Source: Shewanella yunxiaonensis (GTDB lineage Bacteria; Pseudomonadota; Gammaproteobacteria; Enterobacterales; Shewanellaceae). From it: 64,000 nucleotides of DNA. Where the stretch lies: assembly GCF_018223345.1 (NCBI RefSeq), contig NZ_CP073587.1:1585001-1649000 (forward strand), in the 5' to 3' direction. Positions 54,505-63,414 of the stretch are shown here, piece by piece. The notes below the pieces were generated by a model. That model did no database searches, was not told where the DNA came from, and was given only the letters and a program-made list of their open reading frames with translations. Each line of letters opens with the position of its first letter. Positions within the stretch are counted from its first letter, which is position 1. The translations under genes and the position numbers were made by a program.

Positions 54505-55512
54505 ATGGTAACTATCAAAGATGTTGCCCGGATCGCCGGAGTTTCGACCGCAACCGTGTCGCGTGTTATTCATAATGGCGCTCAGGTCGGAGATGCCTGC
54601 CGTGCCAGAGTGAAGAAGGTGATTGCCGAACTGGGTTACCAGCCGAACGCTAATGCACAGGCTTTAGTGAGTAAAACTACCAACACTATTGGCGTAGTAA
54701 CGCCGCGTCTGTCGATGTCTTTTTTCGGCACGTTAGCCAGTGGTGTTGAAAATGCAGTAAGAGAGAACGGCTACAAGCTGTTGATGGCCAACTCCTTGTA
54801 TGAAACGCAATCCGAACTCGATGCCATCCAGTCGCTACGACAACACAATTGTCAGGCGATTATCTTGCACAGTGAATATTCTGATGAAGCAACATTAATC
54901 CGTTTGGCCGATGAGATCCCAGGGTTGGTGTTGGTGAACCGCTACATCCCACAGATTGCCAACCGCTGTGTCTGGTTAGATAACATTCGTGGTGGTCAAT
55001 GGGTTACTGAGTATCTGTTGTCCAAAGGCCACCGGCAGTTCGCGGCTATTACCAGCATTTATCAGAACCGTGATCCGGCGGAACGCCTTAAAGGCAGTCG
55101 TCAGGCGCTGCTGGAGCGCGGATTGTCGTTATCGCAAGAATTGGTGGCCGAAGGCACTGCTAACATGGAGGGCGGAGAACTGGCGGTGAAGGAGTTACTG
55201 GCGCGTGGTCTGCCATTCACCGCATTGCTGGCCTACAATGATTTGATGGCAATCGGCGCTATTCATGCGTTATTTGCTGCAGGTATTCGGGTCCCAGAGG
55301 ACGTGTCGGTGGTCGGCTTTGATGATCTACCGGTAGCCAGAGCCTGTCGGCCGAGACTGACGACTATGCATTACCCCATTGAAGAGATGGCGGCCTATGC
55401 GGTAGACCTAGCCATCAAACTCAGTAATGCAGACTATAAACCAGTAGGACAAACCCATCTGTTCATGCCGCAACTGGTGGAGCGTGATTCAGTCTGCTGT
55501 GCAATCCAGTGA
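54505..55512 (+). CDS. LacI/GalR-family transcriptional regulator of the galactoside cluster
   Basis: A 335-residue repressor with an N-terminal HTH (MVTIKDVARIAGVSTATVS, then RVIHNGAQVG) and a periplasmic-binding-protein-like effector domain (about 60-330) with TTNTIGVVTPRLSMSFFGTLA, the blocks HSEYSDEATLIRLADEIPG and GFDDLPVARACRPRLTTMHYP. It has the hinge and inducer pocket of GalR/GalS proteins. The ATG at 54505 follows AGAG; an earlier frame start at 54466 lies inside the symporter gene. It closes the cluster and presumably binds the operators at 40589 and 40667, repressing the receptor gene until a galactose-related inducer is present. Confidence 0.92.
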   Translation: MVTIKDVARIAGVSTATVSRVIHNGAQVGDACRARVKKVIAELGYQPNANAQALVSKTTNTIGVVTPRLSMSFFGTLASGVENAVRENGYKLLMANSLYETQSELDAIQSLRQHNCQAIILHSEYSDEATLIRLADEIPGLVLVNRYIPQIANRCVWLDNIRGGQWVTEYLLSKGHRQFAAITSIYQNRDPAERLKGSRQALLERGLSLSQELVAEGTANMEGGELAVKELLARGLPFTALLAYNDLMAIGAIHALFAAGIRVPEDVSVVGFDDLPVARACRPRLTTMHYPIEEMAAYAVDLAIKLSNADYKPVGQTHLFMPQLVERDSVCCAIQ

Positions 55513-55613
55513 ACGATGGTTGATATCGCGGTTGGGACATGCAGGTAACATCTGTGATGCACATCGCTCTGGGTAGTGTTTCGTTGTCCTAGTAAAAATA
55601 CCAAAGCAAATAA

Positions 55614-55645
55614 AAAGCCCCTCCGGCTTGACCCGGAAGGGCTTT
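55614..55645. terminator. Bidirectional terminator between the LacI gene and mqo
   Basis: AAAGCCC and GGGCTTT (55614-55620, 55639-55645) with inner TCCGG/CCGGA around a 6-base loop, one internal mismatch. A- and T-rich flanks make it active in both directions. Confidence 0.85.
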
Positions 55646-55673
55646 GGTTTAACTGTCGAGGATAGTTACAGTA

Positions 55674-57314
55674 TTAGAGCTCAATGTTAGCAACTGGCTT
55701 GGCAGTTGGTACCGCAACACCTGCTTCTGGTTGTGGAGCAATGCTCTTGGGCGCTTGAGGTTTGTGCAACTTCAGCACTTCGCTGGTGTACTCCAGCTCT
55801 TGGGTTGTCGCCGCCACGTTGCCATTTAGCTTGGTACCATAGGATGGAATTATCGTTTTCAACTGCGATAACCAAACACCATCAACTTTATCTTTGAATA
55901 CCTTATTCAGCACATCCAGCATAATGGGTGCCGCAGTTGATGCACCAGGAGATGCGCCTAACAATGCTGCCAAAGTATGATCCTGTGATGCGACGACTTC
56001 GGTACCAAACTGCAGCTTTCCGCCTTTCTCCGCATCTTTCTTGATGATCTGTACCCGTTGCCCGGCAGTCCATAGTTTCCAGTCGGCTTTTTTAGCTTCA
56101 GGATAGTATTTTTTTAGTTCATTAAAACGGTCGTTATCCGTCTGCAGTACCTGGCCAATCAGGTATTGCACCAGATTGAGGTTGTCCAGTCCCACATGTA
56201 CCATCGGCATAATGTTTGATGTGGTGGTAGCGCCAAGCAGATCCCATAAAGAACCATTTTTCAGGAATTTAGTTGAGAACGTTGCAAACGGGCCGAACAG
56301 GATAACTTCTTTACCATCGATACGACGGGCATCCAGATGTGGTACGGACATAGGTGGTGCACCAACCTCGGCCTGACCGTAGACTTTGGCTAGATGACGT
56401 TTCACCACATCAGGATTGTCACAGATGAGGAACTGACCGCCGACAGGGAAGCCACCATAGTTTTTCGCTTCCGGAATACCCGATTTTTGCAGCAATGGTA
56501 ACGCTGCGCCGCCAGCACCGATAAACACAAATTTAGCGTGCAATTGGTGCAGCTTCTCACCATGGGCCAGATCGGCCACAGTAACGGTCCAGGTCTTATC
56601 AGCATTTTGTTTTAAGTCACGCACTTCGGTAGACAGTTGCAGTTGGAAATTGTCTTTAGTCTGCAAACCTGCCACTAGTTGGCGAGTGATTTCACCGTAG
56701 TTCACATCAGTACCGATGACTGAGCGAGTTGCCGCTACCTTTTGCTTAGGATCGCGACCTTCCATAATTAACGGTGCCCACTTACGGATCTGCTCATGAT
56801 CTTCTGAGTAATCCATGCTCTGAAACAGCGTGTTCTTTTGCAGTTCAGCATAACGGGCGCGGAGAAAGTTGACGTTAGTATCACCCCAGACAAAGCTCAT
56901 GTGGTTTACGCTGCGGATGAAAGATTCAGGATCATGCATCACACCATTGGCGACCTGATAAGCCCAGAATTGGCGACTGATCTGAAACGCTTCGTTGACC
57001 TTAATGGCTTTGCTTACGTTGATACTGCCATCTGGCATTTGTGGTGTGTAGTTCAGTTCCATCAACGCTGAATGGCCCGTGCCGGCGTTGTTCCAGCCGT
57101 TGGAGCTTTCTTTGGCGACACCGTCCAAGCGCTCGACCATGGTGATATTCCACTCTGGTTCCAGCTCCTGCAGGTATGTGCCCAGCGTTGCGCTCATAAT
57201 GCCACCACCGATCAGTAGCACATCAACAGGTTTATCCTGCGTCTGTGCGCTGACTGGCAGATTAAAAGTTAAGCTCACCAGTGAGGCAAGCAGAATGACA
57301 GCAATCTTTCTCAT
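55674..57314 (-). CDS. mqo: Malate:quinone oxidoreductase, copy 1
   Basis: A 546-residue FAD flavoprotein that oxidises malate to oxaloacetate and feeds electrons to quinones. After an N-terminal hydrophobic sequence ([20 protein letters not shown]) comes the FAD motif [19 protein letters not shown] and the family blocks [81 protein letters not shown]. The N-terminal extension resembles that of E. coli Mqo. It ends NIEL after a Pro/Ala-rich tail. A close second copy lies upstream in the same orientation, separated by a terminator. Confidence 0.96.
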   Translation of the reverse strand: MRKIAVILLASLVSLTFNLPVSAQTQDKPVDVLLIGGGIMSATLGTYLQELEPEWNITMVERLDGVAKESSNGWNNAGTGHSALMELNYTPQMPDGSINVSKAIKVNEAFQISRQFWAYQVANGVMHDPESFIRSVNHMSFVWGDTNVNFLRARYAELQKNTLFQSMDYSEDHEQIRKWAPLIMEGRDPKQKVAATRSVIGTDVNYGEITRQLVAGLQTKDNFQLQLSTEVRDLKQNADKTWTVTVADLAHGEKLHQLHAKFVFIGAGGAALPLLQKSGIPEAKNYGGFPVGGQFLICDNPDVVKRHLAKVYGQAEVGAPPMSVPHLDARRIDGKEVILFGPFATFSTKFLKNGSLWDLLGATTTSNIMPMVHVGLDNLNLVQYLIGQVLQTDNDRFNELKKYYPEAKKADWKLWTAGQRVQIIKKDAEKGGKLQFGTEVVASQDHTLAALLGASPGASTAAPIMLDVLNKVFKDKVDGVWLSQLKTIIPSYGTKLNGNVAATTQELEYTSEVLKLHKPQAPKSIAPQPEAGVAVPTAKPVANIEL

Positions 57315-57652
57315 GGATATTTAGCTCTGTGATTGTGAGTTGGAGCAAAAGAGAGACACTACTCATGGATCAGGTATCTCCCCAAAATCCCCGATAGGGA
57401 CAGACTAGTTATGGCTGTGAGTGTGATACACATACCAAACATTGAAAAAACGTGCGTAAGTTAACAGTTTTTAATGGTGGCTTATAGGTTTCGATACTAA
57501 TGAAACTTAAGGCCGTTAAGTCAGTGAGTTTAATGGCGTAAAGCATTAAGACGCAGGTGGTTATGCGGGACTTTTATACGAAAAACAGCTGCAAAAAAAT
57601 GAAATCAACGGCTAAATAATCAGGTAAGCATAAGTGCTGACGAGGATGGCAA
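57315..57652 (-). other. Upstream region of mqo copy 1
   Basis: About 340 bp carrying the promoter of mqo copy 1. Direct sequence patterns include TGTGAGTGTGATACACA at about 57416-57432, too imperfect for a CRP call. No gene is supported. Confidence 0.5.
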
Positions 57653-57680
57653 AGAGTTGCTGGTCAGTACCAGCAACTCT
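57653..57680 (-). terminator. Strong hairpin terminator after mqo copy 2
   Basis: AGAGTTGCTGGT (57653-57664) and ACCAGCAACTCT (57669-57680) form a perfect 12-bp stem with a 4-base loop, eight bases beyond the stop of copy 2. It separates the two tandem mqo genes. Confidence 0.85.
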
Positions 57681-57688
57681 TACATAGG

Positions 57689-59311
57689 CTAGAGTGCGAT
57701 ATCTGCCATGTTGTTCGCAGGCAGCATAAAGCTATGGTCTGGCTCAGGGATATTGATCACTGAACACGGTGCCTGTCGACGTAACTGCAACAGTTGGCTG
57801 GTGTATGCCAGTTCGTGCTCTATGGCTTCGATATCACCGTCCAGACGTTTGCCATAGGAGGGAATAATCTGTTGCAGTTTGCTTTGCCATTCAAGGCTGG
57901 CAACGCGCTCTGGAAAAACTTTTTTCAAGAGTTGCAACATAATTGGGGCCGCAGTGGAGGCACCGGGCGATGCCCCCAGCAGCGCTGCAATTGTGCCAAG
58001 TTCATCGCTGACGACTTCGGTCCCCAGGCGTAAAACACCGCCTTTGTGCGGGTCACGTTTAATGATCTGTACCCGTTGCCCGGCAGTCCACAATTTCCAG
58101 TCAGCTTTTACTGCATCGGGATAGTATTGCTTAAGTGCTTCGTAACGATCATCTTCGGACAAACGGACTTGGTTGATGAGATATTTTACCAGATCGAAAT
58201 TGTCTAATCCGACCCGGATCATCGGCATCAGGTTAGATTTATTAGTAGATTTCAATAGATCCAGCAACGAACCGTTTTTGAGAAAGCGTGTAGAGAAGGT
58301 GGCAAAAGGCCCAAACAGCAACACTTTTTTACCTTCCAATACTCGGGTATCAAGATGGGGTACCGACATTGGCGGCGCGCCCACTTCCGCACGGCCATAA
58401 ACCTTGGCCGAATGCAGTTTTACCACGTCTTCGTTTTCAGTCACTAAAAATTGACCACCGACAGGGAAACCTGCGTAGTCTTTGGCCTGCGGAATGCCTG
58501 ATTTCTGCAGTAAACGTAAAGCGGCGCCGCCAGCGCCAATAAACACAAAGCGGGCGCGAATTTTACGTTTGTTGGCGTGGTCTTTGGTGTCTGCAACTGT
58601 GACCGTCCAGCTGTTATCACTGTTACGTTGCAAATCGCGCACTTCAGTATTCAGCTGTAGATCGAAATTCGGTTTCTTCTGCAATGAGGCAATTAACTGA
58701 CGTGTGATTTCACCAAAGTTAACATCCGTGCCGTTATCAGTGCGGGTTGCCGCAACTTTCTGACTGGGATCCCTGCCGTGCATAACCAAGGGTGCCCATT
58801 TACGGATCTGCTCATGATCCTCAGAGTACTCCATTCCTGAAAATAAAGTACTGGACTGCAGTGCCTGGTAGCGGGCACGCAAGAAATTCACATTCGTGTC
58901 TCCCCAGACGAAGCTGATATGCGCTTCACTGTTGATGAACGTATGCGGCTTCTGCAGCACATTCTGGCTTACTTGATAGGCCCAAAACTGACGAGATATC
59001 TGAAAGGCTTCGTTGATATCGATAGCTTTCTGGATATTGACAGTACCATCAGCTTGCTGCGGTGTGTAATTCAGTTCCATCAGAGCCGAGTGACCGGTAC
59101 CAGCATTATTCCAGCCATTGGAACTTTCTTTTGCAACGCCATCAAGGCGCTCAATCATGGTCATTGACCAATTAGGTTCCAGAGTCTGCAGAAAGGTACC
59201 CAGGGTGGCACTCATGATGCCGCCGCCGATTAGTAATACATCGACGGGGGTCTCCTCAGTGGCATTAGCCTTGGAGGGGGCTCCGGAACTTACCAAAGGG
59301 GTAAGTAGCAT
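57689..59311 (-). CDS. mqo: Malate:quinone oxidoreductase, copy 2, with interrupted expected start
   Basis: A 540-residue Mqo with all family blocks intact ([71 protein letters not shown]) and ending NMADIAL like the E. coli enzyme. Copy 1 opens MRKIAV; here the matching upstream codons read ATG AGA TAG (59329-59321), so codon 3 is a stop, and the open frame begins only at ATG 59311. That ATG has no ribosome site and removes the basic start of the hydrophobic N-terminus. The body shows no decay, so it is either recently damaged, expressed weakly by restart, or a sequencing error. A possible CRP/FNR site lies upstream. Confidence 0.88.
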   Translation of the reverse strand: MLLTPLVSSGAPSKANATEETPVDVLLIGGGIMSATLGTFLQTLEPNWSMTMIERLDGVAKESSNGWNNAGTGHSALMELNYTPQQADGTVNIQKAIDINEAFQISRQFWAYQVSQNVLQKPHTFINSEAHISFVWGDTNVNFLRARYQALQSSTLFSGMEYSEDHEQIRKWAPLVMHGRDPSQKVAATRTDNGTDVNFGEITRQLIASLQKKPNFDLQLNTEVRDLQRNSDNSWTVTVADTKDHANKRKIRARFVFIGAGGAALRLLQKSGIPQAKDYAGFPVGGQFLVTENEDVVKLHSAKVYGRAEVGAPPMSVPHLDTRVLEGKKVLLFGPFATFSTRFLKNGSLLDLLKSTNKSNLMPMIRVGLDNFDLVKYLINQVRLSEDDRYEALKQYYPDAVKADWKLWTAGQRVQIIKRDPHKGGVLRLGTEVVSDELGTIAALLGASPGASTAAPIMLQLLKKVFPERVASLEWQSKLQQIIPSYGKRLDGDIEAIEHELAYTSQLLQLRRQAPCSVINIPEPDHSFMLPANNMADIAL

Positions 59312-59329
59312 TACGGCGATCTATCTCAT

Positions 59330-59808
59330 ACTTCCAAGAATAGGTGGCAGGATTCTTTACCTTTCGAAACTTTCTGTCAAGATGCCGAAAAACCAGATAA
59401 CTCTATAGAGTTACACAGAAAAACATGCTAACTGATGCGCAAATTTTTGGGAAAAAAACGATGTTCAGCATGAAAAAAAGTCGCTTGAAACGATGCTGTC
59501 GTTTGCCATGTTTATGCGTTATCTGTGCATCTTAATTTGCGGAAATACACTAACTTAATAGGTGATATAGATCACTTTTTTATCGACTTGTTAGCGCTAT
59601 GTCGTATTAGAAAGTTGATGCTTTTATGGACTTTGTTGTTCAGAACACGATCTCGCTTAATTGTTCGGTTTTTGGTCTATTGGTAATACCAAGAAATTTA
59701 CATTTCTTTACAAATTTATTGCTGAAAAATTGGCAGCTTCGCTGTTGCCTGTTCTTAATTCACTTAGGATGAATGTAAGGTCATCTTGACCCACAGGGAA
59801 GTCGTCTT
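59330..59808. other. Intergenic region between mqo copy 2 and the gene at 59830
   Basis: About 480 bp of AT-rich sequence. Besides the dyad at 59562-59575 it has an ATG-TAA start-stop pair at 59773 and a ribosome-site-like AGGGAA at 59795. No full gene is supported. Confidence 0.5.
59562..59575. promoter_or_regulatory. Candidate CRP or FNR site upstream of mqo copy 2
   Basis: GTGATATAGATCAC is a perfect dyad. It fits CRP (TGTGA-N6-TCACA) at eight of ten positions and FNR (TTGAT-N4-ATCAA) at eight of ten, so it could serve either. Both are plausible for a respiratory dehydrogenase gene. Confidence 0.5.
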
Positions 59809-59829
59809 ATGTAATGGGTAGCTAAATCG

Positions 59830-60309
59830 TTGACAATAGCAGTGTTGGTCGTGGCAGTGATGTTGTCATTGCATCGATATGACACGCCACTGACAACTAA
59901 ACATCAAACCGATAAGCAGCTAGCGTCTGCCTTGCAGCGTCAACGGGCACTATATCAGCAGCTTATTGGCATGTTCCGCGAGGACAGCCCTTTATCATCA
60001 ATAAATCCGCAATTTATGGAACCTGATGCGGCAGTCAATGTATCGCGTTGGCAGCAGTATCGTCAGCTATTTACCCTGTTGTCATTAGATGGGGGAATGC
60101 GTGAATGGGGACGGGGCGGGGTCATGTTTATCCAGTCGGTGATGACCATCGCCGGCACTACCAGCACCAAGGGGTATGTATATCGTCCGCAAAATCCATT
60201 ACCCCAATACGCCGACTTAGATAAAGCGGCGGTAGACCTTCCCGATAATACCGTTGCCTATCATAAAGTCGATGAAAATTGGTATCTGTTTTATCTGAAA
60301 AGCCATTAG
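59830..60309 (+). CDS. Small exported-type protein of unknown function, start interrupted
   Basis: A 159-residue frame beginning at TTG with a hydrophobic N-terminus (LTIAVLVVAVMLSLHRY) that looks like the middle of a signal anchor. The rest is soluble: LASALQRQRALYQQLIGMF, NVSRWQQYRQLFTLLSLDGG, YVYRPQNPLPQYADLDKAA, YHKVDENWYLFYLKSH. Upstream in the same frame an ATG at 59809, with AGGGAA eight bases before it, is followed at once by TAA (59812-59814) and then WVAKS, so the natural start probably read Met-Lys-Trp-Val-Ala-Lys and now carries a stop. It may be a damaged gene or one read from a weak TTG. No family is recognised. Confidence 0.55.
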   Translation: MTIAVLVVAVMLSLHRYDTPLTTKHQTDKQLASALQRQRALYQQLIGMFREDSPLSSINPQFMEPDAAVNVSRWQQYRQLFTLLSLDGGMREWGRGGVMFIQSVMTIAGTTSTKGYVYRPQNPLPQYADLDKAAVDLPDNTVAYHKVDENWYLFYLKSH

Positions 60310-60417
60310 CCTGTTGCTAAATGAGTTAAGTTTTTGAGTTGCCAATTATGTTAATGGTAAAGAGAACATACCATTTTATCCAAAGTGGTATCGGTTAAAG
60401 CCGCCAAGGAGCGCATG

Positions 60418-60741
60418 ATGAAAACATCAAACACGCAAACAATCGCAGGATATCGTGTAACCGAAACCTTAGGGGTGGTAACGGGTAATGTGGTGCGTAG
60501 TAAGCACATCGGTCGCGACATTATGGCCGGATTGAAGACCCTCATTGGTGGTGAGATCGTCGGTTATACTGAAATGCTGGCAGAGGCGCGTGAGGAGGCG
60601 ATGTTGCGCATGTTGGCTCAAGCTGAGAATTTACACGCTGACGCTGTGGTGAATGTGCGTTTTACCACCAGTGCCATCGCACAGGGGATGTCTGAAATGA
60701 TGGCTTATGGCACGGCAGTAAAACTCGGTATTGAGGGCTGA
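60418..60741 (+). CDS. ybjQ: YbjQ/UPF0145 family protein
   Basis: A 107-residue cytoplasmic protein of the YbjQ (DUF74) family, often labelled heavy-metal-binding without proof. Conserved blocks: IAGYRVTETLGVVTGNVVRS, GRDIMAGLKTLIGGEIVGYTE, REEAMLRMLAQAENLHADAVVNVRF, ending GTAVKL. The family forms pentamers; the function is not settled. AAGGAG is six bases before the ATG at 60418 and three before ATG 60415, favouring the former. The middle block lies at about residues 57-81. Confidence 0.9.
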   Translation: MKTSNTQTIAGYRVTETLGVVTGNVVRSKHIGRDIMAGLKTLIGGEIVGYTEMLAEAREEAMLRMLAQAENLHADAVVNVRFTTSAIAQGMSEMMAYGTAVKLGIEG

Positions 60742-60775
60742 ACTAGTGGTTAGTGCGGTGGACTGGCATTACTTT

Positions 60776-62173
60776 CTATACTGGCGTTTTGCGCGATAAT
60801 AATGTGCCGCCAGCATCTTTCGGTAATGTTAGAAAGTCAATCATGGCTAACATCGATAAACCACAGATAAACCATAGTGCTACCCGGAAATCTGCCGCGG
60901 TAGCCACGCTACTGCTACTGCCATGTATCATCGCGGCGATCGCTAGCGCTAACGCGCCCACAGCAATGCCTGTGCCGATATTCATCTGCACTAATATCGC
61001 TTGTAATGTATTGGCATCACGCATTTTCGCGTTCGGGACATCGGCAAATCCGAGGGTGTTTATGGCGGTAAAGTGCATCGAACGGTTCATGCCGCTGATA
61101 AATAGCACTACTGTCATTAACCATTCTGGCGTTGCTTTCGTGAACATGGCCATTGCTGCAAAACCCGCGGACACCAACAGTCCGTTGACGAGCAGTACCT
61201 TCTTAAAACCATAACGATTGAGGATCCACGTCGTAAAGGTTTTCATGCACAAGTTGCCGGCAAACAACCACAATAGCAGCGTGCCTGCTTTCACTGCACT
61301 GAATCCAAATCCTAGCTGAAACATCAGCGGCAGCAAAAAAGGGGCAGAGGCAATCGCTATTCTGAACACTGACCCACCAATTACTGATATGCGAAACGTG
61401 GCAATTTGCAATGGGTCAAGATTAAACAGCGGGTTCTGGCAATGCCGTAGGTAATAGGTGGTTACCGCCAGCAGTAAAATCCCCGCGATTAATAGCATCA
61501 TTGACAGCTGGCTGCTGACATCATTACGGCTACAGGCTTCTATACCAGCCATAAACATACCAAATCCACTACCGCTTAAAATAAAGCCCCATGTATCAAA
61601 GGCCATCGGATGATTTTCGAGTGTGGGTATTAAACGCCAAGAGGCGACCAGCGCTATCAATCCGAGCGGTAAATTTAATAGAAAGATCCAATGCCAGCTC
61701 CAGTGAGTGGCAATCCAACCTCCCAGCACGGGTCCTAATAATGGTGCCACCAGAGCTGGCCAAGTGAGTATGGCAATGGCATGGACCATACGCTGCTTAG
61801 GCATATCCCTGAGAACCACCAAGCGTCCTACCGGGACCATCATAGCGCCGCCAATCCCCTGCAAAATTCTTGCAAGCGTAAATTGCCCCAGGTTATGGCT
61901 GGCCGCACATAGTATTGATGCCAGGGTAAAGATACTGATTGCCAACATAAAAATACGTCTGGCACCGAAACGATCTGCTGCCCAACCACTCACAGGGATA
62001 AAGATTGTCAACGCTACCAGATACGCTGACACACCCACTGAAAGATGGGCAGCAGCAGCGCCAAAATCTCTTGCAATAGCAGGAAGTGCGGTAGTGATTA
62101 CCGTGGCGTCCAGCATCTCCATAAACATAGTGCCGGCCACCAGTAAGGCGGTGGCCGTCCGTCGATCACACAT
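60776..62173 (-). CDS. DHA2-family (EmrB/QacA-like) MFS exporter
   Basis: A 465-residue, 14-helix drug:proton antiporter. Helix 1 carries MLDATVITTALPAIARDFG, the defining LDxTVVNVALP motif of the 14-helix branch, and the loop GWAADRFGARRIFM (motif A) and LQGIGGAMMVPVGRL (motif C region) follow. It probably exports a toxic compound. ATG 62173 is chosen; a TTG at 62179 is an alternative. It starts nine bases after the aldo-keto reductase stop, so the two are co-transcribed. Confidence 0.9.
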   Translation of the reverse strand: MCDRRTATALLVAGTMFMEMLDATVITTALPAIARDFGAAAAHLSVGVSAYLVALTIFIPVSGWAADRFGARRIFMLAISIFTLASILCAASHNLGQFTLARILQGIGGAMMVPVGRLVVLRDMPKQRMVHAIAILTWPALVAPLLGPVLGGWIATHWSWHWIFLLNLPLGLIALVASWRLIPTLENHPMAFDTWGFILSGSGFGMFMAGIEACSRNDVSSQLSMMLLIAGILLLAVTTYYLRHCQNPLFNLDPLQIATFRISVIGGSVFRIAIASAPFLLPLMFQLGFGFSAVKAGTLLLWLFAGNLCMKTFTTWILNRYGFKKVLLVNGLLVSAGFAAMAMFTKATPEWLMTVVLFISGMNRSMHFTAINTLGFADVPNAKMRDANTLQAILVQMNIGTGIAVGALALAIAAMIHGSSSSVATAADFRVALWFICGLSMLAMIDFLTLPKDAGGTLLSRKTPV

Positions 62174-62181
62174 GAACAAAG

Positions 62182-63135
62182 TTAATTACCTGCGACTGTC
62201 AATTGACTTAACTCTGCTGGTGATAACGGTAATGCCATTGCTTTGGCAAAACTCTTGACGTGGCTGGTTTTGGTGGCACTGGCAATCGGTGCGGTTACGC
62301 CATCAGCGGCAATCAACCAGGCCAGAGCGACTTCTGCAGGGGTTGCACCATGCTGTGCTGACACCTCATCCAATGTGGTCAGAATACGCGAACCTTTTTC
62401 ATTTAAATATTTGCTAATGCCGCTGCCGCGAGCACTTTTACCTAAGTCAGCTGCGCTACGATATTTTCCAGACAAAAAGCCAGATGCCAAACTGTAATAG
62501 GTCACCACACCAATATTTTCGCGCATACATAAGGCTTGCAACGGCCCTTCGAAACTGCCGCGGTCATACAGATTATATTCGGGCTGTAACACTTGATAGC
62601 TGGGCAGATGTTGCGCTTTTGCAATATCCAAGGAAGCCTGCAGCTGATCTGCATTAAGGTTAGATGCACCCACTGAACGAATTTTTCCAGCTTTAAGCAG
62701 TTTATCGTAAGCTCCAAGCGTTTCAGCATAACCGACTGTCGGGTCTGGCCAGTGGGAGAAATACAGGTCAATGTAATCTGTTTGTAGACGCTTAAGTGAA
62801 TCTTCAACCGCCTTAACAATCCAGGTAGCTGACAGACCTTTGTGGCCTGGATGTCCCATATCAGAGCCAACTTTGGTGAAAATTTTCAGTTTATCGCGCA
62901 TCCCCGGATGAGCTTTCAGCCAACGACCAATGATAGTTTCTGACTCGCCACCTTGGTTATTGGGGGCCCAGGCAGAATAAACGTCTGCGGTGTCGATCGC
63001 ATCAAAACCTGCGTCTACGAAAGCATCAAGAATCGCAATGCTGGTCTTTTCATCTATGGTCCAGCCAAATACGTTACCGCCAAACACCAGCGGCACAATA
63101 TTGATTCCGGTAGCACCTAAAGCCACTTTTTTCAT
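62182..63135 (-). CDS. Aldo/keto reductase
   Basis: A 317-residue NADPH-dependent oxidoreductase with the TIM-barrel AKR fold. Catalytic tetrad parts are visible: DTADVYSA (Asp and Tyr), FTKVGSDM (Lys) and LYFSHWPDP (His). LGATGINIVPLVFGGNVFGW and SVGASNLNADQL are the usual framing blocks. It resembles the YajO/Tas-like group acting on carbonyl compounds. Two ATGs lie at 63138 and 63135; AAGGAG at seven bases favours 63135. It is followed directly by the MFS exporter gene, which suggests detoxification of a carbonyl substrate and export. Confidence 0.92.
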   Translation of the reverse strand: MKKVALGATGINIVPLVFGGNVFGWTIDEKTSIAILDAFVDAGFDAIDTADVYSAWAPNNQGGESETIIGRWLKAHPGMRDKLKIFTKVGSDMGHPGHKGLSATWIVKAVEDSLKRLQTDYIDLYFSHWPDPTVGYAETLGAYDKLLKAGKIRSVGASNLNADQLQASLDIAKAQHLPSYQVLQPEYNLYDRGSFEGPLQALCMRENIGVVTYYSLASGFLSGKYRSAADLGKSARGSGISKYLNEKGSRILTTLDEVSAQHGATPAEVALAWLIAADGVTAPIASATKTSHVKSFAKAMALPLSPAELSQLTVAGN

Positions 63136-63225
63136 CATTTATCTCCTTAACTCGATGAGTTGGAGCGGTTCTGGATAACATGTCCGCGAGAAACTCAATA
63201 ATCAGACTGATCGACATCTCATTAA

Positions 63226-63414
63226 TGGCCATACCACAATGAAATCTGGTCTGTCTTATTAGGAGCCTACTTCAATCGCATCTCAGTGACGGCTCAGACA
63301 CGTCTGCAGCGCTTTAAGTCGACGCTGGGCGAGCGATTTGTCTTGGGTTATTGTCATACGCTAAACAATGTCATCGACAACACCACCATCCACACGTAAT
63401 GCCGCGCCACAGGT
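63226..63414 (+). pseudogene. Possible remnant of a LysR-type HTH domain
   Basis: A stop-free stretch reads YFNRISVTAQTRLQRFKSTL then GERFVLG at about 63268-63348. RLQRFKSTLGERF resembles the end of the LysR winged helix (RLQRLESTLGERLF). There is no start, no upstream helix and the frame soon ends, so if real it is a dead fragment of a regulator that once faced the aldo-keto reductase gene. Confidence 0.25.

Noticed and set aside
57236..57314. Signal-like N-terminus of Mqo as evidence of a new periplasmic enzyme.
   Set aside because: E. coli Mqo carries the same kind of N-terminal hydrophobic stretch, so it is a family feature.
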